Position numbers and translations under genes: made by a program. The notes under the pieces are model-generated. The model was given only the letters and a program-made list of their open reading frames with translations, was not told where the DNA came from and did no database searches. 51,454 nt of DNA. It comes from a virus. The stretch lies in IMG/VR virus record IMGVR_UViG_3300034788_000438, positions 1 to 51,454 of that record; one strand, given 5' to 3'. Of the stretch, positions 15,461 to 22,054 are shown in pieces. Position 1 is the first letter of the stretch. The number at the start of each line of letters is the position of its first letter.

Positions 15461-15897
15461 GAGTTTGACCCGTCGCCGTCGCTGTCCCAATAGCTCATTT
15501 CTTGGTCTGCAATTTCATAGGCCGCATCCTTGTCCCATGAAAAATCTGAACATCCGAACGTGTCGCCTAATTCAGCTAAAGCTTTCAGCGCCTCAATAGC
15601 CATGTCAATGGCCTCTTGTTTCTCAAGCCTTCCGCGCCGCACAAAGCGTTCTGCAATGTATCCTATGAATTTTGAGAAAGTTACACCCTCTTTGGAAGTT
15701 GCTATATCAGCCTTCCAAGCAATTTGTTGCCTTGGCATTGGAGAAGTCCACGATTTATCTCCAATATTTGTGAATGTTTGCAAGGCCGACCCTTGAACCA
15801 TTCTGTATCGAATAGGCCTTTGTTCAAGCTTGGCAAAGCAATCCGCACAAAGCCAATACGTTGAAACGTAATCGCCTCTATCATGCTTGCACGTCAT
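15457..15897 (-). CDS. 146-residue unknown protein with N-terminal zinc motif
   Basis: The protein starts MTCKHDRGDYVSTYWLCADC, with C3/H5 and C17xxC20 spaced like a small zinc knuckle. A longer helical C-terminal part (RLEKQEAIDMAIEALKALAE) follows and the end is acidic (DSDGDGSNS). It overlaps its upstream and downstream neighbours by four bases (ATGA) within the recombination operon. I do not recognise the family. Confidence 0.6.
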   Translation of the reverse strand: MTCKHDRGDYVSTYWLCADCFAKLEQRPIRYRMVQGSALQTFTNIGDKSWTSPMPRQQIAWKADIATSKEGVTFSKFIGYIAERFVRRGRLEKQEAIDMAIEALKALAELGDTFGCSDFSWDKDAAYEIADQEMSYWDSDGDGSNS

Positions 15898-16340
15898 TGA
15901 TCGTAACCCCTCAACTCTGGATCTGTCAAAAAAATTCCCATTTCCCGATAGTCCCGCATCATCTGGTCCATGTATTCTTTTAGCTCAGGCACGCGCATTT
16001 TGCGGGTAAACGGTATGTCAAGAACTCGAATTGCTTTGAGCTTGGCGGCGTGTGATAGGCTATCGAAAAGGTAGCCAAATGTGCTGTCCCATTCTGGGTC
16101 TCGGCGCATGATGTCTAGGCCGTACATTAGATTGCAATCTGCCTTCACGTCTTTTTCCGTCCGGTCCCCCATGTGACTAGCTATCTCTGCAAACCACTTG
16201 TGAACCAAGTCGTTTTGCGGGTTGGTGCGCTTCACCCCATCCGCAATTGCAGCCGTGAAAGGAAGGCCGCGAAAGTTGATGTACTTTACCAGCCTCTCGC
16301 GGTCCTCTTCTGTCTTCACAATGCGCGTCTCAGTCGCCAT
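15894..16340 (-). CDS. ninB: NinB-family recombination protein (lambda Orf-like)
   Basis: A 148-residue protein. The region RTNPQNDLVHKWFAEIASHM followed by KADCNLMYGLDIMRRDPEWD and FTRKMRVPELKEYMDQM matches the NinB/Orf pattern of a conserved PQN-x-HKW start, a middle KAxCN-like helix and a C-terminal membrane-free helical end. NinB/Orf acts as a recombination mediator that replaces RecFOR functions and binds SSB and DNA. The start MATETRIVKT at 16340 is chosen because the upstream extension is Arg/Trp-rich shadow sequence. It lies between the annealing protein and the Ref-type nuclease. Confidence 0.6.
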   Translation of the reverse strand: MATETRIVKTEEDRERLVKYINFRGLPFTAAIADGVKRTNPQNDLVHKWFAEIASHMGDRTEKDVKADCNLMYGLDIMRRDPEWDSTFGYLFDSLSHAAKLKAIRVLDIPFTRKMRVPELKEYMDQMMRDYREMGIFLTDPELRGYDQ

Positions 16341-16503
16341 CCAACTCACCCCGCAAGTAAGAATCATACGCCGCCAGTAGTTCCCGCGCAGACACGCCGT
16401 ATTCCTGCGCGACCACCGCCGCGCACGCCTCAAGAGACTTTGGGTTGCCGCTATCGCGCTGGGCCTCTACGTCAAGCACAAGGGAGCTTACTGCGCCAAT
16501 CAT
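16330..16503 (-). CDS. 57-residue unknown protein
   Basis: It starts at ATG 16503 inside the stop of the annealing-protein gene (ATGA) and overlaps the NinB start by 11 bases. The product (MIGAVSSLVLDVEAQRDSGN...) is a small acidic helical protein ending ELDGD. Coupling to the recombination genes is the only clue to its role. Confidence 0.5.
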   Translation of the reverse strand: MIGAVSSLVLDVEAQRDSGNPKSLEACAAVVAQEYGVSARELLAAYDSYLRGELDGD

Positions 16504-17141
16504 GCGGCCTCCTTGAGGTCTGGGCAAATCTTCTCAGCCTCAGCCTTTAGCTCTAGCTGCATTGGCTGGGGAAGGCTGGCGAGTTTGGCCTTGAAGTTAT
16601 CATTGCTCAGCCATGCCTTGCGCACGTCTTCCGGCGTTGTCTTTGGTGCGTTCATCCACGCTTTCAGCATGTCGCGTAGCTCTGGGCGGGTTGGCTCTGG
16701 CGGTTTTTCTTTGGTTTCCTCAATGCGCTGCTGAACGTACTTGTTGTCATCCCACATTCCTAAGAAAATGTCGGCATTGAAACCAAGCTGAGAAAGAAGC
16801 TTTGTGATTGCGTCGGTGGTGGCTTTTTTGGGCGCGTCCGTGTCGGTGCGCTTTCCGAAAATCTCCGCACAACCTGGCATTGGCCCAAACACATTATCGC
16901 GCGATCCATGCCACAGCGTCACGCTGACAATGACCACCCCGTCATGCACAGAAAGGTTTTCCGTGGTGTATCCCCAGCCAACACCGATTGGCCCAAACTG
17001 GCGCGTTGCTTCCATAATCTGAGAATTGGCATTTACAGACGTAAACCCGCCACGCTGGTTGACGTGTTTTGTGTGCTTCGGATCTGTCTTGCCTACCGCA
17101 TCCCAAATCTTCATGTTGTCGGCTGTCATTTTTGTCTCCAT
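16500..17141 (-). CDS. single-strand annealing protein (Rad52/Sak3-like recombinase)
   Basis: A 213-residue protein. The N-terminal ~125 residues show KTDPKHTKHVNQRGGFTSVN, FGPIGVGWGYT, TDTDAPKKATTDAITKLLSQ and LGFNADIFLGMWDDNKYV. These resemble phage annealing proteins of the Rad52-like group (Sak/Sak3, DUF1071), including the conserved DAPKKA-xxDAxxKxLxxLGxxADIF block. The C-terminal part is variable and helical. Such proteins pair complementary single strands during phage recombination and replication. SSB, NinB and RusA in the same genome fit this. A TGCGACA box lies 52 bases upstream of the start. Confidence 0.65.
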   Translation of the reverse strand: METKMTADNMKIWDAVGKTDPKHTKHVNQRGGFTSVNANSQIMEATRQFGPIGVGWGYTTENLSVHDGVVIVSVTLWHGSRDNVFGPMPGCAEIFGKRTDTDAPKKATTDAITKLLSQLGFNADIFLGMWDDNKYVQQRIEETKEKPPEPTRPELRDMLKAWMNAPKTTPEDVRKAWLSNDNFKAKLASLPQPMQLELKAEAEKICPDLKEAA

Positions 17142-17192
17142 TCTGTCTTGGGCTACAATAGCATAATGGGGTGGGGGTGGGATGTGGTCAGT

Positions 17193-17199
17193 TGTCGCA
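17193..17199 (-). promoter_or_regulatory. TGCGACA box upstream of the annealing-protein gene
   Basis: Immediately after the stop of the preceding minus gene the strand reads CTGCGACAACTGACC and then a C-rich run ending CCCCATTATGCTATTGTAG. TATGCT or TATTGT could be a -10 element. The 59-base gap is unusually long for this otherwise overlapping operon, which supports an internal promoter. Confidence 0.45.
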
Positions 17200-17200
17200 G

Positions 17201-17380
17201 TTAGTCAGCAGGTGTTGTGCGCGTGTAGTCGGTCCACACGCAAGCAGGCGCAACGTCATTGATAAAATCAAGCTGGTCTTTTGTGATTTTCTGATTGCCT
17301 GAAAGAAATATTTCTCGGCCCGTCTCTTTGTCCTTAATCATCACATCAAAGTCACCGCTTTGAAATGTGCAAATTGCCAT
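17201..17380 (-). CDS. 59-residue unknown protein
   Basis: The start MAICTFQSGDFDVMIKDKET at 17380 is preferred over a TTG nine codons upstream. The product is a small soluble alpha/beta protein with two cysteines and ends YTRTTPAD. It begins eight bases after the previous stop. Not recognised. Confidence 0.45.
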   Translation of the reverse strand: MAICTFQSGDFDVMIKDKETGREIFLSGNQKITKDQLDFINDVAPACVWTDYTRTTPAD

Positions 17381-17388
17381 GGTTATTT

Positions 17389-17595
17389 TCACTTGATGGC
17401 CTCCCAATCCTTAAGGTTCATCCGGTCATAGCGAATGTCTTTGATGACCTTCTGCACAAGCATACGGCGGTACTGGCGCATTCCTGGCAGGTGCTCGTTG
17501 CGCCACTCTGGAATGAGCTTGACGCGCAGCAGGTGTTTGGCGCGGTCAATGTGGCCTTGGATCTTCTGGCGGGTTTCTTCTACGTAGTCGGTCAT
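17389..17595 (-). CDS. 68-residue basic helical protein
   Basis: MTDYVEETRQKIQGHIDRAK... is a strongly charged, helical and basic protein (predicted to bind nucleic acid only on composition). Its start overlaps the previous stop (ATGA), with AGGAGA just upstream. Not recognised. Confidence 0.5.
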   Translation of the reverse strand: MTDYVEETRQKIQGHIDRAKHLLRVKLIPEWRNEHLPGMRQYRRMLVQKVIKDIRYDRMNLKDWEAIK

Positions 17596-17762
17596 CCTAA
17601 AATCTCCTCTTCTGTAAAAAAGCTAAGGCAAGACATTTTGCCGCACTGATAGGTAACGCCTTCTTGGTCTTCGCGGCGCTCCAACTCATTGCCGCACTCT
17701 GGGCAAATAGGATCGTCAGGCCACTCACCAAACCATTCTATCATGTCTGCCATGTCGCCCAT
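17592..17762 (-). CDS. 56-residue zinc-ribbon protein
   Basis: The sequence has CPECGN (C20xxC23) and later QCGKMSC (C40, C45), the pattern of a small zinc ribbon. It is coupled by ATGA on both sides, and GGAGGAAG precedes the start. Such mini zinc ribbons are common in phage early operons; no specific function can be given. Confidence 0.6.
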   Translation of the reverse strand: MGDMADMIEWFGEWPDDPICPECGNELERREDQEGVTYQCGKMSCLSFFTEEEILG

Positions 17763-18031
17763 CAAACTTCCTCCGTTTCTTTCCCTGCATTATCCACCGA
17801 GCGCGGGGCTGATGCTATGCGGCGCAATGTCGCAAGCCCGCGCGGGTCAATCAGCTTGTACCGGATTACACGGGCGTATCCCTTGCGCCAGATCCATGAG
17901 CCTGCATGCCCTTTACCTATTCGGCATTGCGCAACCTCTGTTTCACCGCATGGGAAAAGCAGCGTCACCACAGCGTCACGCCCTGATAGGTGGGGGACTG
18001 GTTGGCCGTTGTGGCGATGCCAGCCGGTCAT
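17762..18031 (-). CDS. 89-residue unknown protein
   Basis: It starts at ATG 18031, overlapping the previous stop, and its own stop overlaps the zinc-ribbon start (ATGA). The product is basic with Trp-rich (GSWIWRKGYARVIRYKLIDP) and beta-rich segments, possibly a small nucleic-acid-binding or control protein. Not recognised. Confidence 0.5.
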   Translation of the reverse strand: MTGWHRHNGQPVPHLSGRDAVVTLLFPCGETEVAQCRIGKGHAGSWIWRKGYARVIRYKLIDPRGLATLRRIASAPRSVDNAGKETEEV

Positions 18032-18309
18032 GGGGCTTTTCTTGCTGGCGACACGGCAAGCGCTTCAATGAGCAGATCTATAGTTTTGGCCGATGGACTC
18101 ACATTAACGGATGGGGAGTGCGGCGTTCCTGCTGCGTAGGGATAATTCTCAACCCATACTAGACGACCACCAACCCGCGCCGTGCAATTGGTTTCATGGC
18201 AAACATCTCCCCTTGAAATTGCTCTCAAAACAAACGCATCCCAGCTTTTTGAATACCTGCCGTTCATTAGCCAAAATCTTGGTCGAAACAGTCTATAAAA
18301 ATCGATCAC
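18028..18309 (-). CDS. 93-residue unknown protein with GTG start
   Basis: The start is GTG at 18309, inside the previous stop (GTGA). The ribosome site AGGAGGTGGGG lies within the last codons of the upstream gene. The product (VIDFYRLFRPRFWLMNGRYS...) has a basic N-terminal part, two cysteines (DVCHETNC) and a Ser/Pro-rich end. A longer reading from 18471 would run inside the upstream gene without a ribosome site. Not recognised. Confidence 0.5.
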   Translation of the reverse strand: MIDFYRLFRPRFWLMNGRYSKSWDAFVLRAISRGDVCHETNCTARVGGRLVWVENYPYAAGTPHSPSVNVSPSAKTIDLLIEALAVSPARKAP

Positions 18310-18653
18310 TGCCCCACCTCCTGTGCAATAAGAGCTTTGAGGATAGCCAGCAGCCACGCGCGGGCGGGGCATTTTTGACCATCGCCCGACCTGTAAATTC
18401 CCACCCCTGGCCCAGCCACTAAATGAACAGCCACAGAATAACCCGTTGCCGTGGAATGTATTCCATACCATTGGCGCGGCAGCACAGCCTCATGCAGCGC
18501 CTTGGCGGCGTCTAGGGAGCCTTCCATAATACGCCCGACCCCCAACCAAACCGGAGGAAATGAAACGGCGCTATTGACGATTAATTCTCTGACAGCTTCA
18601 GCGTCTCCATCCTCCACCTTCTCCGCAAGTTCTCTCAGCGCCTCAACACTCAC
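18306..18653 (-). CDS. 115-residue protein of a phage family with ARAWLLAILKAL ending
   Basis: The start is GTG at 18653 (VSVEALRELAEKVEDGD...), inside the previous stop. LDAAKALHEAVLP (middle) and CPARAWLLAILKALIAQE (end) form a pattern I recall from small phage and prophage proteins of Rhodobacteraceae and Rhizobiales. Their function is unknown. It ends AQEVGQ-stop, the same end as its upstream neighbour, with an embedded ribosome site for the next gene. Confidence 0.6.
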   Translation of the reverse strand: MSVEALRELAEKVEDGDAEAVRELIVNSAVSFPPVWLGVGRIMEGSLDAAKALHEAVLPRQWYGIHSTATGYSVAVHLVAGPGVGIYRSGDGQKCPARAWLLAILKALIAQEVGQ

Positions 18654-18805
18654 TGCCCCACCTCCTGCGCCACACCCCAATCATGCGCGCTCTTCCGCGC
18701 TGTCTCGGTCACGTTGATTGCGTAGAGGAAGATCACAACAAGCGCTGCAATGCAGGACAGCCAGTTGATGATAAACATTGCGGATTTGTGTTGGTCGTCG
18801 GTCAT
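18650..18805 (-). CDS. 51-residue single-span membrane protein
   Basis: MTDDQHKSAMFIINWLSCIA... has one hydrophobic segment (about residues 10-31) and a polar tail ending AQEVGQ. The start at 18805 follows AGGAGAGA; longer readings upstream are basic shadow sequence. The last 18 bases repeat those of the next gene exactly. Function unknown. Confidence 0.55.
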   Translation of the reverse strand: MTDDQHKSAMFIINWLSCIAALVVIFLYAINVTETARKSAHDWGVAQEVGQ

Positions 18806-18815
18806 TGGTTCTCTC

Positions 18816-19109
18816 CTATGAAACGTCTTTGTCATTATACCACCACTCTTGTTGGCAGTTCCCGCAGTATGCGTTTTCTTGCGGGTCAACATATGCGGTG
18901 CATGTGGTTCCTGCGCACGGGGCTTTGCCTTCCGCCTGCGCCCGCTCTGCTGCGTTGCGCTCTGATGCAGCTATAAGCGCATCTGCTGAGAAGTGCGTTG
19001 CGTGCATGCTCTGCGCCCGATACCGGCGACCATAGCCGCATGTGCAAATCTGGTTTAGGCCGTCATCGTATCCGGTGCCGTAGCATTTATGGCAGTCGCT
19101 GGCTGGCAT
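18816..19109 (-). CDS. 97-residue cysteine-rich zinc protein, first gene of the leftward operon
   Basis: Two cysteine clusters are visible. The first is CHKCYGTGYDDGLNQICTCG near the N terminus, like one repeat of a DnaJ-type zinc centre (CxxCxGxG). The second is CAGTTCTAYVDPQENAYCGNC near the C terminus. The start follows AAGGAGAGA. It is the first gene after the leftward promoter (19132-19160). No enzymatic motif is present. Confidence 0.6.
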   Translation of the reverse strand: MPASDCHKCYGTGYDDGLNQICTCGYGRRYRAQSMHATHFSADALIAASERNAAERAQAEGKAPCAGTTCTAYVDPQENAYCGNCQQEWWYNDKDVS

Positions 19110-19131
19110 GTGTCTCTCCTTGCTTGGGTTG

Positions 19132-19160
19132 AATGTAAATTAGGCATTGCACAAAGTAAA
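19132..19160 (-). promoter_or_regulatory. leftward early promoter
   Basis: On the minus strand TTTACT (19160-19155) and TACATT (19137-19132) are separated by exactly 17 bases, a good sigma70 fit. It would drive the leftward operon starting at 19109. One arm of the inverted repeat (19146-19152) lies in its spacer. Confidence 0.55.
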
Positions 19161-19175
19161 CCCCTTGCGTGCAAT
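19146..19175. promoter_or_regulatory. inverted repeat, candidate operator of the divergent switch
   Basis: ATTGCAC (19146-19152) and GTGCAAT (19169-19175) form a perfect 7-base inverted repeat with a 16-base gap. One arm sits inside each of the two facing promoters. A small dimeric DNA-binding protein such as the RHH protein encoded at 19200 is the natural candidate to bind here. Confidence 0.5.
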
Positions 19176-19193
19176 TTATTTGCATGATATATA
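19165..19193 (+). promoter_or_regulatory. rightward early promoter
   Basis: TTGCGT (19165-19170), a 17-base spacer and TATATA (19188-19193) make a good sigma70 promoter. The expected start, about seven bases past the -10, falls on or next to the ATG at 19200, so the first transcript would be leaderless or nearly so. Confidence 0.6.
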
Positions 19194-19199
19194 TTGAGC

Positions 19200-19349
19200 A
19201 TGGACGATAAACGAACAGAGCAAATTCGCCTTATTCTTAGCGATAGCGAGAAACAGGTGATTGAACAGGCAGCAAAGAAAAGCGGCCTACGACCTGGAGC
19301 ATATGGACGCATGAAGCTTTTGGAAGCTGCGCGAAAGGATATGCAATGA
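19200..19349 (+). CDS. RHH-type small regulator (probable)
   Basis: A 49-residue protein reading MDDKRTEQIRLILSDSEKQV followed by IEQAAKKSGLRPGAYGRMKL. A short beta strand (TEQIRLIL) followed by two helices is the ribbon-helix-helix pattern of Arc/CopG/MobC-like proteins. It has no ribosome site, and its ATG coincides with the predicted transcript start, as in lambda cI made from PRM. It sits directly beside a divergent promoter pair and a candidate operator, so autoregulation and control of the leftward operon are likely. Its stop overlaps the next start (ATGCAATGA). Confidence 0.6.
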   Translation: MDDKRTEQIRLILSDSEKQVIEQAAKKSGLRPGAYGRMKLLEAARKDMQ

Positions 19350-19630
19350 TAGACCATCCAAAGTGCAAAGCGTGCGCCCATTTTTCGGCAAGTTCTGACG
19401 AATGGGATAGACCGCATGGTTTTGGCGTATGTAATCTTGTCGAAATGACGTGCGAAATGACTGCTTGGGATGAGGATTATGAAAATTTGACGCTAAAGCC
19501 GGAATATAAAAAGCACTTAGCTGGCGTCATGGATGGGTCATCTTACAGTGCGACTTTGCACCCGCACCCAGATTTCTATTGCCCAATGCATTCAGATTTG
19601 ATGCCAGAATTGGAGAGCACCAATGACTGA
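19346..19630 (+). CDS. 94-residue cysteine-rich unknown protein
   Basis: CKACAHF near the N terminus, then VCNLV, TCEMT and YCPMH, provide five cysteines with His (HPHPD) that could bind zinc. The middle is acidic. The start at 19346 overlaps the regulator stop (ATGA). Not recognised. Confidence 0.55.
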   Translation: MIDHPKCKACAHFSASSDEWDRPHGFGVCNLVEMTCEMTAWDEDYENLTLKPEYKKHLAGVMDGSSYSATLHPHPDFYCPMHSDLMPELESTND

Positions 19631-19745
19631 CCACATGGACAACGCAAGTGAGCTAGACACAGCCTTTCGCTGCGGCGTCGCTGTCGTGGCAATGCTGGTG
19701 GTTGCTGGCCTGGGGTTGGGGGTGATGCTATGCGCCGCCTTCTAA
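19623..19745 (+). CDS. 40-residue membrane peptide
   Basis: It starts eight bases before the previous stop and contains a hydrophobic span from about residue 18 to 40 (CGVAVVAMLVVAGLGLGVML). It overlaps the next gene by 16 bases. Probably a single-span inner-membrane miniprotein; function unknown. Confidence 0.5.
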   Translation: MTDHMDNASELDTAFRCGVAVVAMLVVAGLGLGVMLCAAF

Positions 19746-19975
19746 ACCTCTTCACCCGCAAACCCACCCCTCCCCCACAAGTGCTTGACGTAGCCGCAGC
19801 AAAGCGCCGCGCAGAGCAGCGAGAGGCGCGTTCCAAGATTGAAGCCATTGTGTTGCGCGAGATTTATTGGGCTGAATATATGGATGCCGTGGACCGAAAG
19901 CATACTCAGGACCAGCGCAAAGCCCTAAAGCGTGTTCGTCGGGCAACTGACCTATGCCTAGAGTTGGGGGTGTGA
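19730..19975 (+). CDS. 81-residue basic helical protein
   Basis: The product starts MRRLLNLFTRKPTPPPQVLD and continues with a long charged helix (AAAKRRAEQREARSKIEAIV). It has no membrane span and no known motif. The start overlaps the membrane peptide gene, and the stop lies one base before the next ATG. Confidence 0.5.
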   Translation: MRRLLNLFTRKPTPPPQVLDVAAAKRRAEQREARSKIEAIVLREIYWAEYMDAVDRKHTQDQRKALKRVRRATDLCLELGV

Positions 19976-19976
19976 G

Positions 19977-20306
19977 ATGGGGATTGTGACAACATACGTT
20001 TGCCCCCCGATCCCCGACAGAGGGCACGACTGGCACGCCCATTTTGATTGGCAGTGCGCAAGTGATTTGTCGTGCGAGGGATACGGAGAGACGGAAGAGA
20101 GTGCAGTTATCGACTTGTTGACCAATGCGCTTGAAGTGGACCTTGACGGCTCAGAGCAAGAGGAAGTCATTGAGCTAGCCATTCGTGGTTTTGCTGCAAT
20201 GAAAGATGAGGCCAAAACAAGACCGGCAACCACATTGCGAAACGAAAGTGGCCCGAAGCTAGACCGCCAGTGCCGCAGAGAGATAGAGGGAAGGCAAGAT
20301 GTCTGA
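19977..20306 (+). CDS. 109-residue phage accessory protein (VCPPIPDRGHDW type)
   Basis: The N-terminal part reads TTYVCPPIPDRGHDWHAHFD and then GYGETEESAVIDLL. This pattern, 'PPIP-R-xDW ... GxTExEAVxDLL', is common in small phage and bacterial proteins of unknown role. The C-terminal third is charged. It overlaps the following gene by eight bases. No function can be assigned. Confidence 0.55.
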   Translation: MGIVTTYVCPPIPDRGHDWHAHFDWQCASDLSCEGYGETEESAVIDLLTNALEVDLDGSEQEEVIELAIRGFAAMKDEAKTRPATTLRNESGPKLDRQCRREIEGRQDV

Positions 20307-20676
20307 GCCAATTGGCGTTTTCCAAATCGGGATATTCAACACACAGGTTGCGGTTTTTGATAGTTTGAAGAAACTACAGAAGCACCACACAAAAACGCTT
20401 GGATTTTCAGCAATTGAAGGCCTCAACCCTGCGTCCTACGGCATGTGCGTCAAGGAAACCGTAGATGACGGGACGGTTTATTTTTACTTGTATATTGGGG
20501 AAGATGCCAGCCAATACACCCGAATCCATGAATGCAGCCACTTGGTTGATTGGGTCATGGAAAATTGCGGTGTTCCGGTTGACGTGAACAACACAGAGAT
20601 CCGCGCCTACATGCTGGCGGAATGCTGTCAGCTTCTTGACGAAGTTTTGCAGGATCATTGGGGGTCGTCACAATGA
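20299..20676 (+). CDS. zincin-like protein with HExxH motif
   Basis: A 125-residue protein with H77-E78-C-S-H81 (RIHECSHLVDWV) followed by E100 in NNTEIRAYM. This is the arrangement of a small zinc metallopeptidase-like fold (HExxH plus a downstream Glu). Phages carry similar small proteins with unknown substrates. The stop overlaps the RusA start (ATGA). Whether it is an active protease cannot be judged from sequence. Confidence 0.55.
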   Translation: MSEPIGVFQIGIFNTQVAVFDSLKKLQKHHTKTLGFSAIEGLNPASYGMCVKETVDDGTVYFYLYIGEDASQYTRIHECSHLVDWVMENCGVPVDVNNTEIRAYMLAECCQLLDEVLQDHWGSSQ

Positions 20677-21056
20677 CACACACAGTCACGCTTCCATGGC
20701 CCAGCAAGCACCTAAGCCGCAACGCGCGGGTGCACTGGGCTGTCAGATCCAAAGCAACCAAGGCGGCGCGTACACTGGCGTTCTGGGAGGGCCGCATGGC
20801 AAAACTCCCACCGTCACCGGATGCGGTCATGACCTTCACCTTTCACCCGCCTGACAATCGCCGCAGAGACGCGCACAACATGCCTGACATGATGAAGGCA
20901 TACATTGACGGGCTGGCTGACGCGATGGGTGTGGATGACATAAATTTTCAATGCCGGTTTCCCAGCAAATTCGCAGAGGTCCGCAAGGGTGGCCAGGTTG
21001 TGGTTGAGATTACCGCGCCGAGCGTTCTTGTGGAGCACAGAGGGCAAATCACATGA
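20673..21056 (+). CDS. rusA: RusA-like Holliday junction resolvase
   Basis: A 127-residue protein (start ATG 20673, coupled by ATGA). It shows the RusA signature: FHPPDNRRRDAHNMPDMMKA followed by YIDGLADAMGVDD. D66, N69, K75 and D88/D89 match the conserved acidic metal site of the dimeric resolvase. It would cut four-way junctions during phage recombination or before packaging. The chosen start drops five codons of a longer GTG reading that lie inside the previous gene. Confidence 0.8.
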   Translation: MTHTVTLPWPSKHLSRNARVHWAVRSKATKAARTLAFWEGRMAKLPPSPDAVMTFTFHPPDNRRRDAHNMPDMMKAYIDGLADAMGVDDINFQCRFPSKFAEVRKGGQVVVEITAPSVLVEHRGQIT

Positions 21057-21238
21057 CTGACCCCGACGCACACGCCCACCTGATCGACGTCAAAACCATG
21101 TTCTGCAAGAAGTGCGGGCAGCACATGGAAGACCACGCAGCGCGCATCGATCCTTGTCCTGGCGGCGGTGTGGTTGTTGGCATATCCCACATTCTTCTGC
21201 GCAATAGGTTCAAGGAAGAAACGGGGGTTGCGTTGTAG
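21053..21238 (+). CDS. 61-residue protein with CxxC motif
   Basis: It starts at ATG 21053, overlapping the resolvase stop. It contains FCKKCGQHMEDH (CxxC with His nearby) and a further Cys (DPCPGG), so a small zinc site is likely. The C-terminal part is hydrophobic and basic (ISHILLRNRFKEE). Not recognised. Confidence 0.5.
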   Translation: MTDPDAHAHLIDVKTMFCKKCGQHMEDHAARIDPCPGGGVVVGISHILLRNRFKEETGVAL

Positions 21239-21820
21239 GGTGTGTGTCGCAGGGGTGGGTTTGCAGGTTAGCAGAATCCACTTTGCACAGTTTGCAAACT
21301 CTCTGTTGGATTTGCTGGGGAAATGGCTTACAAAAGAAAGCGGCGGCGCGAGACTGTGAATCTCAAGCGCCGCCTTGGAAGGTGTACCGTCTGGCAGGAT
21401 TTGCACACCTTCGACAGCAAATATACCCAAACACGGGGCGCGTTGCAACAATCCTGTCTGACTTTTGGCCCTTAGAAAGCAAAGGGTATGGCAGATGGCT
21501 CACTGTTCTAAGCAAATGAGCAAAAACAAATCGCGGGCAATGCTTCCCTTTGTACCCCGTGGCCGTGGAGTTGAACGAGCAACCCTCGGAAGGTAAAGCG
21601 CCAAATTTTGCGCCTGTGTTGGAATTTGACCCCCAATATGGCGTTTTTTGGTAAGGTCGCCTGGAAAAGACCTTGGCAGGTGTTGGGAAACCAGCAGGGC
21701 GAGAGCCAAAGGAAATGAGTACTGGGCGAAAGCTGGGCGTGGTCTGCCCCCGTGGTTAAGGTAGGTGGCTATCTCCACGGCAGGAAAAGGGGGAGCTGTA
21801 TCTAATGGAAGGAAAGACGG
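21239..21820 (+). other. 582-base region without a convincing gene; hairpin-rich
   Basis: No frame here has both a ribosome site and protein-like composition. One weak possibility is a 50-codon frame at 21323-21475 (MAYKRKRRRETVNLKRRLGR start). Visible structure includes a hairpin pairing GGCGGCGC (21342-21349) with GCGCCGCC (21367-21374), extended by GAGA/TCTC, and a GCGCCAAATTTTGCGC-type inverted repeat near 21600. The right half is purine-rich. A reverse TGCGACA box lies at 21245-21251. It could hold a regulatory RNA, a replication origin or a decayed gene. Confidence 0.5.
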
Positions 21821-21976
21821 ATGAAAGATGAAGATCTGCAAGTAGAGCGATGCAGGATTGCATTGTATGATCTGGGTTCAAGAGAGGGTGCTACAGTCCA
21901 TGGAGTGATCAAGCAATTAAAACGGGACGGCTTCACGGCTGATCAGATTTCAAAAGCTGCGGATAAGACGCTTTAA
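21821..21976 (+). CDS. 51-residue helical protein
   Basis: ATG 21821 follows GGAAGGAAAG with suitable spacing. The product (MKDEDLQVERCRIALYDLGS...) reads as a compact all-helical protein, possibly DNA binding (TADQISKAADKTL end). It ends just before the next TGCGACA-type box. Not recognised. Confidence 0.5.
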   Translation: MKDEDLQVERCRIALYDLGSREGATVHGVIKQLKRDGFTADQISKAADKTL

Positions 21977-21981
21977 CCCCC

Positions 21982-22014
21982 CGCGACATTTTGTCAACTT
22001 CCCCACCCTTCCGC
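21982..22014 (+). promoter_or_regulatory. CGCGACA box with possible promoter
   Basis: CGCGACA (21982-21988) is a one-base variant of the TGCGACA box. It is followed by TTGTCA (21991-21996, a good -35) and a C-rich spacer (CCCCACCC). A weak -10 (TCTAAG) lies 18 bases on. The box ends 67 bases before the GTG at 22055. Confidence 0.45.
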
Positions 22015-22054
22015 TCTAAGGCAGGATGGGGAGAGAGTAACAAGGAGAGAGATT

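Noticed and set aside
21340-21420. tRNA-like anticodon stem-loop (GAGA-CTGTGAA-TCTC)
   Set aside because: No matching acceptor stem, D-arm or TTCGANT T-arm could be fitted around it.
21500-21841. 113-codon minus frame
   Set aside because: Pro/Leu/Arg-rich shadow composition, no ribosome site, no neighbours on that strand.
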